From Methanoculleus caldifontis (GTDB lineage Archaea; Halobacteriota; Methanomicrobia; Methanomicrobiales; Methanoculleaceae): 64,000 nucleotides of DNA. The notes under the pieces were generated by a model. The model was given only the letters and a program-made list of their open reading frames with translations, did no database searches and was not told the origin of the DNA. The stretch is from assembly GCF_032842345.1 (NCBI RefSeq), contig NZ_WBKO01000001.1, positions 1,550,001 to 1,614,000 of the forward strand. The letters are read 5' to 3'. The translations under genes and the position numbers were made by a program. Each line of letters starts with the position of its first letter. The first letter of the stretch is position 1. Positions 54,678 to 62,315 of this stretch are shown here, one piece after another.

Positions 54678-54761
54678 TCTATATAAATGAGTGGCGTTAC
54701 CGTTATATCATTAATGGTTCTCCTCCCAGCGCAACCATTATATTTCCCTGCGCTAATGGTA
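54672..54761. promoter_or_regulatory. Array of TAATGGTT/AACCATTA sites between acyl-CoA synthetase and tRNA-Trp
   Basis: AACCATT at 54672, TAATGGTT at 54712-54719, AACCATTA at 54733-54740 and TAATGGTA at 54754-54761. The last three start exactly 21 bases apart, two helical turns; the middle two are a perfect 8-bp inverted repeat. They straddle the start of the acyl-CoA synthetase transcript and look like operators. Confidence 0.5.
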
Positions 54762-54771
54762 TTGAGGACGG

Positions 54772-54924
54772 GGGGTCGTGGCCTAGTCCGGAATGGCGAC
54801 GGGCTCCAGCGGTCTTTGCACGTGATGAACAATGGGTCTGCTGATCGAGAGATGATGACCCGTTGGAGCACTGATGCATGTCGGAGAGACCCGTCGATCG
54901 TGAGTTCAAATCTCACCGACCCCA
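54772..54924 (+). tRNA. tRNA-Trp (anticodon CCA) with a 79-base intron
   Basis: Exons: acceptor GGGGTCG pairs with CGACCCC; D stem GCC/GGC; anticodon stem ACGGG/CCCGT; spliced loop CTCCAGA (anticodon CCA at 54806-54808); T arm GTGAG/CTCAC with TTCAAAT; discriminator A. The intron (54810-54888) is bounded by a canonical bulge-helix-bulge: CTCC (54804-54807) pairs with GGAG (54883-54886), flanked by the 3-base bulges AGC and AGA, cut after the second base of each. Confidence 0.95.
54810..54888 (+). ncRNA. Box C/D guide RNA within the tRNA-Trp intron
   Basis: Box C GTGATGA (54822-54828), D' CTGA (54841-54844), C' ATGATGA (54852-54858) and D CTGA (54871-54874). By the N+5 rule the D guide directs 2'-O-methylation of C34 (54806) and the D' guide of C39 (54890). 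The D' guide pairs across the exon junction (CAG plus ACCC), so it matches best after splicing. Intron-encoded C/D guides for positions 34 and 39 are known from euryarchaeal tRNA-Trp. Confidence 0.85.
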
Positions 54925-55038
54925 CATTCTTATGTTCTTTTGCCGATACCGCAGGGTGTCTTTTTCAAGATTCTTCTCAGGCTGAAACCGGAAGACTCCT
55001 GGTTGGCCGGACCTGCCAGTCATCACCGTTCACTCCTT

Positions 55039-55557
55039 CTACTTATCCTCTTCCGCGGCCGCCGCCGCCCGGTACCTGTCGGTCTCGCGGTAGGTGAGCG
55101 CCGATATGTCGCCGTCGCTCTCGATGTAGGCGATCCGCACCTCTTCGATGCCGCCGATGCCCCTCGCACGCAACCGCTCGACGAGTTCGTCGCGGGTCAT
55201 CAGCTCCCGCCGGAGGCTTCTTTCGATGACCTTTCCGTTCTCGATCACCTTCAGGGCTTCGGGGGAGACGATACTGCGGAACCGCCGGCTCTTGTACTGC
55301 CCGATGGAGACGAGCACCGAGAGGCCGAGGAGCGTCGAGGCGCTGACCAGCGCGGCAAGCAGGGAGGTGTCGCCCGCAGTGAACGCCTCCGAGATGCTTT
55401 CGGAGATGATCAAGAGGAGGATGAGGTCGAAAGGGGTCAGCTGCCCGAACTCGTGCCTGCCGATGAACCGCATCACGAGCAGCAGGAAGAAGTAGATCAC
55501 CGCCGCCCGGAGGACAAGTTCGAGGAGCGGCGTCTGGAGGACGAAGAGGTCCGACAT
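55039..55557 (-). CDS. DUF421 membrane protein
   Basis: A 172-residue protein with three N-terminal membrane helices (about 10-30, 40-60, 64-82; VIYFFLLLVMRFIGRHEFGQ and LTPFDLILLLIISESI) and a cytoplasmic DUF421 domain (KVIENGKVIERSLRRELMTR, then DELVERLRARGI). YetF/YcaP-type proteins have no settled function. The start is ATG 55555-55557; a longer frame upstream lacks support. Confidence 0.88.
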   Translation of the reverse strand: MSDLFVLQTPLLELVLRAAVIYFFLLLVMRFIGRHEFGQLTPFDLILLLIISESISEAFTAGDTSLLAALVSASTLLGLSVLVSIGQYKSRRFRSIVSPEALKVIENGKVIERSLRRELMTRDELVERLRARGIGGIEEVRIAYIESDGDISALTYRETDRYRAAAAAEEDK

Positions 55558-55784
55558 GGTCGGGGTGAGCGAACCGGGATGGATTATACCTTTCGTCACC
55601 GCGGCGGTATCTCCGCCGGGGGGCGTCCGCACCCATACGCGGCTGCTCGTTTCCGGGGCGTAATACTCCCTTTTGCCGCTCTTCCTCGCGGGAATATCCT
55701 CCTGTCGGGCGGGTTTGGGAGGCCAACCGGGAGGTCTTTAATAGAAGCCTCACCAATATTTCTGCAGAATCTGAGGGCATGCAT

Positions 55785-56966
55785 ATGTATCTCATCGGTG
55801 AAGCACTGGTTGGAGATGGCGCAGAACTTGCGCACATCGATCTCTTGATAGGAAACAAAGAGGGCGCGGTAGGGCAGGCGTTCGCAAACTCCCTCTCGCA
55901 GCTCTCCAGAGGCCACACCCCGCTCCTCGCGGTCGTCAGGCCGAACCTGCCGACGAAGCCCTCGACGCTCGTCATCCCCAAGGTCACCTTAAAGAAGGAG
56001 TACCAGGTGAACCAGATGTTCGGGCCCGTCCAGGCCGCGGTTGCGAAGGCCGTCGCCGACTCGGTCGAGGAAGGCGTCTTTGAGGGGATCGATCTCGAGG
56101 ACACCGTCATCATGGCGAGCGTCTTCGTCCACCCGACCGCGCAAGACTACAACAAGATCTACCGGTTCAACTACGGCGCGATGAAGCTCGCGCTCCGCCG
56201 GGCCCTCGACAGGTTCCCGAGCGTCGAGACGCTCCTGCACGAGAAGGACCGGGCCGCCCACGCGGTCATGGGCTTCAAGGTCCAGCGCCTCTGGGACCCG
56301 CCGTACCTCCAGGTCGCCATGGACCTCGTCGACAAGAACCACATGCGCCGGGTCCTTGAGTCCCTGCCCCAGAACGACCACCTGATCATCGAGGCGGGCA
56401 CGCCCCTGATCAAGAAGTTCGGGCTCTCGATCATCTCCGAGATCCGCGAGATCCGGCCGAACGCGTTCATCGTGGCCGACTTAAAGACCCTCGACACGGG
56501 CAACCTCGAGGCCCGGATGACCGCCGACGCCGGCGCAGACGCCGTCGTGATCTCCGGCCTTGCACCCATCTCGACGATCGAGAAGGCGATCGAGGACACC
56601 CGGAAGACCGGCATCTACACGGTCGTCGACATGCTCAACGTCGAGGACCCCCGCGCCGTCGTCGAGCAGCTGAAAGTGAAGCCCGACGTCGTGGAACTCC
56701 ACCGCGGCATCGACGTCGAGGAGACCGCCTACGCCTGGGGAGACATCCCGGCGATCAAGAAGGCCGGTGGCGAGCGGCTGCTCGTTGCGACGGCAGGCGG
56801 CATCCGGCAGGGCGTCGTGAAGGACGCGCTCAAGGCGGGCGCGGACATCCTGGTCGTCGGCCGGGCCATCACCGCGAGCAAGAACATCCAGCACGCGGCC
56901 GAAGAGTTCCTCCAGGAACTGAGCACCGAAGAGATCGACCAGTTCAGGATCATGACCGATTTTTAA
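55785..56966 (+). CDS. fae-hps: Bifunctional formaldehyde-activating enzyme / 3-hexulose-6-phosphate synthase
   Basis: A 393-residue fusion. Residues 1-160 are Fae (MYLIGEALVGDGAELAHIDL with His17 and Asp19 at the active site, then SRGHTPLLAVVRPNLPTKPS). Residues about 167-393 are the Hps barrel (LQVAMDLVDK, IIEAGTPLIKKFG, VADLKTLDTGN, VELHRGIDVEE). Fae condenses formaldehyde with tetrahydromethanopterin; in methanogens the Hps part supplies ribulose-5-phosphate by the reverse RuMP route. The ribosome binding site GAGGG (55773-55777) is 7 bases before ATG 55785 and only 1 base before ATG 55779, so the inner start is chosen. Confidence 0.96.
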   Translation: MYLIGEALVGDGAELAHIDLLIGNKEGAVGQAFANSLSQLSRGHTPLLAVVRPNLPTKPSTLVIPKVTLKKEYQVNQMFGPVQAAVAKAVADSVEEGVFEGIDLEDTVIMASVFVHPTAQDYNKIYRFNYGAMKLALRRALDRFPSVETLLHEKDRAAHAVMGFKVQRLWDPPYLQVAMDLVDKNHMRRVLESLPQNDHLIIEAGTPLIKKFGLSIISEIREIRPNAFIVADLKTLDTGNLEARMTADAGADAVVISGLAPISTIEKAIEDTRKTGIYTVVDMLNVEDPRAVVEQLKVKPDVVELHRGIDVEETAYAWGDIPAIKKAGGERLLVATAGGIRQGVVKDALKAGADILVVGRAITASKNIQHAAEEFLQELSTEEIDQFRIMTDF

Positions 56967-57287
56967 TCGGTCATTACAACTATACACCTATTTTTCGATT
57001 AGACTCGCGCGAAGTCTGCGAAGAGCAGCCGCTCATCTGCCTGGCGTGTGGTGAGCTGGATCCGATACACCTGTCGCGAGTCGGGATCCGCTATCATTGC
57101 GGGCAGCTGGCGATCGGGGGGCCGTGAAGACCCTGGCCGGAACAAAGAGATTCCTCACGGATGGCGCGACGATCCAGAACCAGAAGGCGTGGGCGGTCCT
57201 GGAGATGCGAGAACGGGGCGAGATCTGAACCGGGGCAGGAGAAACCTATTTTATGTACGCCGGGATATTATATCGTATCAGGAGGGG
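56967..57287 (+). other. Interval with two tiny overlapping frames
   Basis: 57011-57127 is open for 38 codons with a CxxC...HCG pattern (LICLACGELDPIHL, IRYHCGQLA) but has no start codon. Its TGA overlaps a GTG that opens 34 codons to 57228 (KTLAGTKRFLTDGATIQNQK and on). Both may be remnants; neither is a secure gene. A TATA-like stretch (ATATTATATC near 57265) serves the next gene. Confidence 0.35.
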
Positions 57288-57440
57288 ATGGAGACGGCAA
57301 AACCGATCGAACTTGGACTTGTCCTGGAGGGTGAAGATGCCCGGCGGTTCCAGCACTACCTGGACCACCCCACCGACACCGATGACGGCCGCGAGCTGAT
57401 CCGCGAGGCCGCCATCCTTGCCCGTGAGATGCGACTTTGA
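57288..57440 (+). CDS. Putative small antitoxin of a GNAT toxin pair
   Basis: A 50-residue acidic protein starting METAKPIELGLVLEGEDARR and ending REAAILAREMRL. It has a strong ribosome binding site (GGAGGGG, immediately before the ATG) and its stop overlaps a TTG start of the acetyltransferase gene. Similar small genes precede GNAT genes in archaea and can act as antitoxins. The role is inferred from the arrangement. Confidence 0.65.
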   Translation: METAKPIELGLVLEGEDARRFQHYLDHPTDTDDGRELIREAAILAREMRL

Positions 57441-57442
57441 AT

Positions 57443-58009
57443 ATGAAAATACCCTTCAGGGATCTCTTGTTTTCTTTTCTCAATGAAGACATTGACATTT
57501 CGTTATTCCGGTGCAGAGAGCCGGACCTGACGGAATTCCTGATCGAGGATGCGCTTGAAAACCAGGTTGCCCGATTGTCGGTCACGCGGCTCGTGTCATA
57601 TGAAGGGCAGATTGCTGGTTTTTTCACACTCACCAACGACTGTATCATCAGGAAAGGCGTCAGCGATGATGACGGTGAAGAGTGGTATCCATATCCGCAT
57701 TATCCAGCGCTGAAGATCGCACGACTGGCGACACACCAGGAGTTTGAAGGGCGGGGTATCGGACGGGCAATGCTATTAAAGACGATGGCCATCGCCATGC
57801 GGCTCTCGCACTATGTGGGGTGTCGCATGATCACGGTCGATTCCAAACCAGACTCTGAAGGGTTCTACCTGAAGTATGGCTTCCAGAAGGTTCTCGTAAA
57901 GCAGAAGGCGAACGCGGTTCCTCTCTATCGTGACTTCTATCGTTCTTATCATGAGGCCGAGAAGGACATGAGCCTTCCTCTGTCGAGTTTCGATGACAGT
58001 ACGCGGTAA
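57443..58009 (+). CDS. GNAT acetyltransferase, possible TacT/AtaT-type toxin
   Basis: A 188-residue GNAT protein: LIEDALENQVARLSVTRLVS, KIARLATHQEFEGRGIGRAM with the acetyl-CoA loop EGRGIG, and SEGFYLKYGFQKV. The length and the LARLAV-like strand fit toxins that acetylate aminoacyl-tRNA (TacT, AtaT). The start may be TTG 57437, overlapping the antitoxin stop, or ATG 57443. Confidence 0.78.
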   Translation: MKIPFRDLLFSFLNEDIDISLFRCREPDLTEFLIEDALENQVARLSVTRLVSYEGQIAGFFTLTNDCIIRKGVSDDDGEEWYPYPHYPALKIARLATHQEFEGRGIGRAMLLKTMAIAMRLSHYVGCRMITVDSKPDSEGFYLKYGFQKVLVKQKANAVPLYRDFYRSYHEAEKDMSLPLSSFDDSTR

Positions 58010-58495
58010 TGAACGCGATGTGGCTTGAGAGGCAGATGCTCGACCGAGGTTGCCTCTGCGATGTTCGGGTCTGCGTCCAGCGAGTTCCTCCTGGGCGACG
58101 TCAACCGGGCGAGGGTCTGCATCAGCCGGATCTGGAGATGATCAAGATCGGTCGTGATGGTGGCGCCGCCGGGGCTGCCGGGGCGGCCACGCTGCAGGTG
58201 TGGGGTAATGTTGCGGTTCGCGATGCGCAGGCAGGGTGATAGAATATAGGAGATGAGGGATTCTAACTTAAAGTTTGAGTGCGCCGACCGGGAATCGAGC
58301 TCGCAACTCTTCACGGAGAGGGGGCTTTGTTGTAATGACCGATTATTTGCAGGTAGTTCCGCATCAGGACCGACTTCTAAGGTCGGTCGATATCTTCTTC
58401 CGCCGAAGTGTTTCCGGCAAAAATTACCCGGCGGCGCGGAGATGCACGCCGTCCCGGACAATAAGTTAACGTGAGCAGAACGGCAACGAATAACC
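58010..58495. other. Gene-free interval with a tRNA-like fragment and a hairpin
   Basis: On the minus strand, about 58277-58303 reads GAGCTCGATTCCCGGTCGGC followed by GCA, like a T-arm and acceptor end of a tRNA; no 5' half is found. Further right GACCGAC (58368-58374) and GTCGGTC (58382-58388) form a perfect 7-bp hairpin. No convincing protein gene. Confidence 0.4.
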
Positions 58496-59068
58496 ATGTC
58501 GTTTCCCGGCCCGGTGAGCGGGCGAACTCCGGTCGACGAAGGATCGCCGGACTCCGGGACGGGCACGGACGGTTATCGGCGGCTGAACCGGAAGTCCCTT
58601 CTCTCGATATACTTCGGCCACGCCGTCTCCTATGCGATCCTCCTTGGGGCGTTCATCCTCCTCGAGACCTACGCAGAGAGGTTCCTCGGCCCCAACTACG
58701 TTCTCGTCCGATACGCCTTCATTGCGGTCCTCGCCGTCGTTCTGGTCTATATGGCGGTGGCTCCGCCGGTCTTCTATGCCCGCTACCGCTACCGGATCAC
58801 CGCCGACAGGATAGACGTCCGCTCCGGCGTCCTCGTGCTGCGCCATATCCTGGTGCCGATCGAGCGGGTGCACCAGGTGGAGGTCTCCCGCGGCCCGGTC
58901 AACAGCGCGCTCGGCCTTGCGGAGGTCACGATAACCACCGCCGGCGGCGTGGCGACGCTCAGCTACCTCGAACTTGAAGAGGCGGAGAGGGTGGCCGAAC
59001 TGTTGAACAGTCTGGTCGGGCGGATGCTCAAGGGGCGCGTGCCGGCGACGGAGCCCGCAGGCGACTGA
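58496..59068 (+). CDS. Bacterial-PH-domain membrane protein, YdbS type
   Basis: A 190-residue protein with two membrane helices (about 37-60 and 68-92) followed by one bPH2 domain (RYRITADRIDVRSGVLVLRH, ILVPIERVHQVEVSRGPVNS, ALGLAEVTI). It pairs with the next gene, whose ATG starts 2 bases after its stop. YdbS/YdbT pairs are widespread and protect some bacteria against certain bacteriocins; the archaeal role is unknown. Confidence 0.85.
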   Translation: MSFPGPVSGRTPVDEGSPDSGTGTDGYRRLNRKSLLSIYFGHAVSYAILLGAFILLETYAERFLGPNYVLVRYAFIAVLAVVLVYMAVAPPVFYARYRYRITADRIDVRSGVLVLRHILVPIERVHQVEVSRGPVNSALGLAEVTITTAGGVATLSYLELEEAERVAELLNSLVGRMLKGRVPATEPAGD

Positions 59069-59069
59069 T

Positions 59070-60545
59070 ATGATCGCGCCCGGCGAGAGGATGAGGTGCC
59101 ACCCGAGCGTCATCGTGGAGAACTCGCTCTCTATCGTAGTCCTCCTCGCGCTCCTCGTTGGCCGGTTCGAGACGACAGCGGTAGCAGGCGTGCTTGCGGC
59201 CGCCGTCGCCGCGCTGCTGCTCTTCAACTACCGGCAGTGGAGCCGGACGACGATCCGGTTCAGCGAGACGGAGATCGTGGTGGAGCGGGAGACCCTCTTC
59301 AAGCTGAAGAAGACCCTCCCCTACGCGAAGATCGCGTCGGTCAACGTGAACCGCGGCATCGTAAACCGGCTCTTCGGGACCGCAAGGCTGCAGATCAACA
59401 TCAACTCGGGGAGCAGCGCCACGGTCCCTGAGGCGGTCCTGACGTTCCGGCAGGACATGGCCGAGGAGATCCGGGCCGCGATCGCGGACCGCCTCTACGG
59501 CCGCGAGGCCGCTCCGGACGAGGACGAGGAAGCGGAGCCGCTCGCGACGCTCTCCCCGGCGGACGTGGTCGTGCACGGTCTTCTCAGCGTCCCGACCTAC
59601 CAGACCCTCATAGGCTCGGTCTTCCTGGTCTACTCCGTACTGCAGCTCTACGGCTCCGCGGGAGCGGGGTTCTGGGCGGACAGCAGGGCGCTGGCCTCGC
59701 TGACGATGTTCTTCATCGTCCAGATAGGACCTTCGGTCTCGCTCATCTTCCGCTACTACAACTACCGGGTATACCGCCGGGGGGATACGATCTACCTCCA
59801 GCACGGCCTCTTCCGGACCTACAGGACATCATTCGACGTCTCACGGGTCAACGCCGTCCGGGTCAAGAGCACGTTTGCGGCCCGGCTCCTGCACCGGTCG
59901 TGGATCGAGGCGGAGGTGGTGGGGCTCGCGTCCGGGAGCGGGGAGAGCCTCCGCCCCGTCCTCTGCCTCCTGAAAGACGACGCGACACAGCAGACGCTCC
60001 TCCGCGAACTGGTGCCGGAGTTCGTCTACGAGCGGAACCCGGAGAGGCAGCCCGCGGGTGCGCGGAGTGTCCTCCGGATCCGGGCCGCGGCGGCCTCTCT
60101 CGCGCTCGTTCTGGCGATGGCCTGGCCGTCGCTCTACGTCTACCGCGAGGCCGCGGATCTCGCCGGGGTCGCCGGCGCGGTCCTCCCCTGGGCGCTGCCG
60201 CTCGCGACGGTCCTCGCAGTCCTCGCGATCTTCTACGCGACGCACGTCTCCTACCGGATCACGGAGTTCGATGCCGGCAAGGACCTTTTTTCGTTCGTGA
60301 ACGGCGCCGTCGACCGCGAGGCCGTCACGATGAACTACGACAAGGTCCAGACGGTTCAGGTCACCCAGGGACCGGTCGCCCGGCTCTTCGGGGTCGCGAG
60401 GGCGGAGGTATACCTCCTCTCCTCGAGGGGTGGGACGAGCATCTCGTCGGGGTATTTCTCCGAGGACCGGCTCGGCGTCATCGGGGAGACGGTGATGGAG
60501 CGGATCGCGAGCGGGGAGTACGATTGGCGGAAGAATAGCGTCTGA
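59070..60545 (+). CDS. Multi-bPH2 membrane protein, YdbT type
   Basis: A 491-residue protein with three bPH2 domains alternating with pairs of membrane helices. Domain marks: TTIRFSETEIVVERETLFKL with YAKIASVNVNRGIVNRLFGT; YRRGDTIYLQHGLFRTYRTS; and VDREAVTMNYDKVQTVQVTQ with GPVARLFGVARAEVYL. Helices lie near 18-50, 165-205 and 335-385. It forms an operon with the preceding YdbS-like gene. Confidence 0.85.
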   Translation: MIAPGERMRCHPSVIVENSLSIVVLLALLVGRFETTAVAGVLAAAVAALLLFNYRQWSRTTIRFSETEIVVERETLFKLKKTLPYAKIASVNVNRGIVNRLFGTARLQININSGSSATVPEAVLTFRQDMAEEIRAAIADRLYGREAAPDEDEEAEPLATLSPADVVVHGLLSVPTYQTLIGSVFLVYSVLQLYGSAGAGFWADSRALASLTMFFIVQIGPSVSLIFRYYNYRVYRRGDTIYLQHGLFRTYRTSFDVSRVNAVRVKSTFAARLLHRSWIEAEVVGLASGSGESLRPVLCLLKDDATQQTLLRELVPEFVYERNPERQPAGARSVLRIRAAAASLALVLAMAWPSLYVYREAADLAGVAGAVLPWALPLATVLAVLAIFYATHVSYRITEFDAGKDLFSFVNGAVDREAVTMNYDKVQTVQVTQGPVARLFGVARAEVYLLSSRGGTSISSGYFSEDRLGVIGETVMERIASGEYDWRKNSV

Positions 60546-60742
60546 GCGGGGCGGGGAACGAGCCTGGCCGTGAAAGCAGGGTTATTGTCATCTTCTCCAA
60601 GGCGAGGGAGGCAGTGGGATTCCGGCCAGATGCACCGGAGGATGCCGGCAATTCTATGTGGCCGGGTGGAAGGCGTCGGTCAATAACTATTTTATCCCGG
60701 TGGCGTACTGGCGTATGCCCTGTGGGGCAGGAGGACGATGGA

Positions 60743-61111
60743 TTGAGGAAGAAGCTACTGCTCATCGGGATCGTGTGCGTATGCGTTGCCCTGCTGCTGG
60801 TCACGCCCTGCCTGGCAGCCCAGCCCAGGATGGTAAAGATCGATGCCGTAAAGGGCGAATACCATATCGGGGAGGACCTTGTGGTTTCCGGAACAACGAA
60901 AAATCTTCCTGATGGAACAATGATAGATATTGGCTTTGAAAGTCCCCCATACTCACGCGTACCGATCACAACGTATGTCGTCGACAATCATTACACGGCT
61001 ACTGTTCATACAGATTATCTGGGCGTGGGAAAATGGAGCGTTTGGGCTTCTACTCCCTTTGAATGGCCATCAGCAGCCAGCAGGTATGTATCTGTCACGA
61101 TACTCCCCTGA
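60743..61111 (+). CDS. Small secreted protein
   Basis: A 122-residue protein started at TTG 60743, which has AGGAGG 8 bases upstream. The signal peptide (MRKKLLLIGIVCVCVALLLV then TPCLAA) is clear. The mature part, IDAVKGEYHIGEDLVVSGTT and on, is a beta-sandwich like the domains found in methanogen S-layer and adhesin proteins. No anchor is present. Confidence 0.7.
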   Translation: MRKKLLLIGIVCVCVALLLVTPCLAAQPRMVKIDAVKGEYHIGEDLVVSGTTKNLPDGTMIDIGFESPPYSRVPITTYVVDNHYTATVHTDYLGVGKWSVWASTPFEWPSAASRYVSVTILP

Positions 61112-61198
61112 CTCAACCCTTTTTGCTATCTTTAGACTATAGGGGGCGGTATTGGCGGTGGTTTTAATATAGAATAAGTCCCTATACCCGAATCGGGA

Positions 61199-61426
61199 AT
61201 GAAACCGGTAAGAATTGTGGGTGTGCTCATCGGCGCCTTTATTGCATCGCTTGGCCTGCTCTGGTTCCTCCAGGGTATGGCAATTATCGAGATGCGTCCG
61301 ATACTCTGTGTCGCGGACTGCGAACCTCTCGTGGGCGGATCGCCGACCTGGGCGGCAGCCGGGGCGGTTGCTCTCATCATCGGGGTTGGTGTCGTTCTTT
61401 TCAGCGCGAGGCGCGGGGGAAGATAG
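61199..61426 (+). CDS. Small two-helix membrane protein
   Basis: A 75-residue protein with hydrophobic segments at about 5-27 (VGVLIGAFIASLGLLWFLQG) and 49-68, and two cysteines in the loop (CVADCEP). Members of this type of small membrane protein are common in methanogens and bacteria; function unknown. A TATA-like TTTTAATATAGA lies about 30 bases upstream. Confidence 0.65.
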   Translation: MKPVRIVGVLIGAFIASLGLLWFLQGMAIIEMRPILCVADCEPLVGGSPTWAAAGAVALIIGVGVVLFSARRGGR

Positions 61427-61549
61427 ACGAGCAACTGAACTCTCGGTGACTTCGCCCAACGAGTATGACCCCCACTATCGGGCCCCAGCACTTCGCTAAA
61501 GTTCCAGGAAAGCCCCCCGATGTCAAACCACTGACTTCTATTCGCACCT

Positions 61550-61800
61550 GGCGGTGCTCGAACTCGCTTCGCTCGTGCTTCGCGGCTTCGCGCATTCGCG
61601 TGAGGGTGTATTATTATCCGCACCCGCTAGCTCACGCGAAGCCGCGAAGAACGCGAAGTCTGGTGTCCGGGTGTTGCCAGCTTCTTTACATCTCCGATGC
61701 TCGAACCTCGGGCTTGCACCAATCGGTGCTCAAGCTCCTGCCCCCACCCTTCGGGTGCTCACGATCCGGCCCTTCGGCCCATCGCGGCACGTCACCGCGC
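61550..61800. repeat. Stretch of short imperfect inverted repeats
   Basis: Motifs such as CTCGAACTCGCTTCGCTCG, CTTCGCGGCTTCGCG, CTCACGCGAAGCCGCGAAG and CCGGCCCTTCGGCCCATCGC occur here, several in both orientations. The last is found inverted at about 21813. No gene is visible in this part, nor in 61427-61549. Confidence 0.5.
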
Positions 61801-62035
61801 CAGAAGGCTCGGCATCTTCGGTTCGGCGACAGGGGACCGGTTCGACCCGGCATCGACCTCGTCATCGAGTTCGAGCCGATGGCCCCGGTGGAGCATGCAC
61901 GGGCTTACTTCGGCCTCGCCGAAGACCTGGCCCGGGCCTTCGGCCGCGAGGTCGATCTCGTTGATCTCTCCGTGGTGTGGATGCGATCTTCCGCCGGGCG
62001 GTAGAAGAGACCTGCTGGGATGTACATGCTGTTCA
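61775..62035 (+). pseudogene. Frameshifted MNT-type nucleotidyltransferase
   Basis: One frame reads ARRLGIFGSATGDRFDPAS, the next frame continues IDLVIEFEPMAPVEHARAYF and GLAEDLARAFGREVDLVDLS, and a third ends FRRAVEETCWDV. Together they make a minimal nucleotidyltransferase (GS-x10-D-x-D core and the REVDLV strand), the antitoxin of HEPN/MNT pairs. At least two frameshifts disable it. No HEPN partner is found in the remaining DNA to 62315, which is otherwise empty. Confidence 0.7.
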
Positions 62036-62315
62036 AAGGCGCAGGGGCTGGTGCACTACTACCTGATGGGCAAAGCGCACCCCTGGTTTCATGAAGCAGG
62101 AGTAGCAGGTTGACAGGGTTGATACGGGCGAGGATACACAGATGCTTCGTCTGTTCCCTCCAGCAGATGAACCTGCATCCGGCTGAATAACCACCACGAT
62201 CTCCGGTGTGTCAGCGGTTGCGGAGGCTCGATCTTTATGAGAAAAGGGTGGCAGGTCAGGGCCTACCATCATGGCTCACCGGTAGGTCGGGCCTGGTAGA
62301 AGTATGATCGCCTGC

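Noticed and set aside
58277-58303. A complete tRNA gene at the tRNA-like fragment
   Set aside because: Only a T-arm/acceptor-like end is present; no anticodon arm or 5' acceptor strand can be paired with it.
61550-61800. CRISPR array
   Set aside because: The repeats are short, imperfect and inverted, with no regular spacer length and no cas gene in the window.
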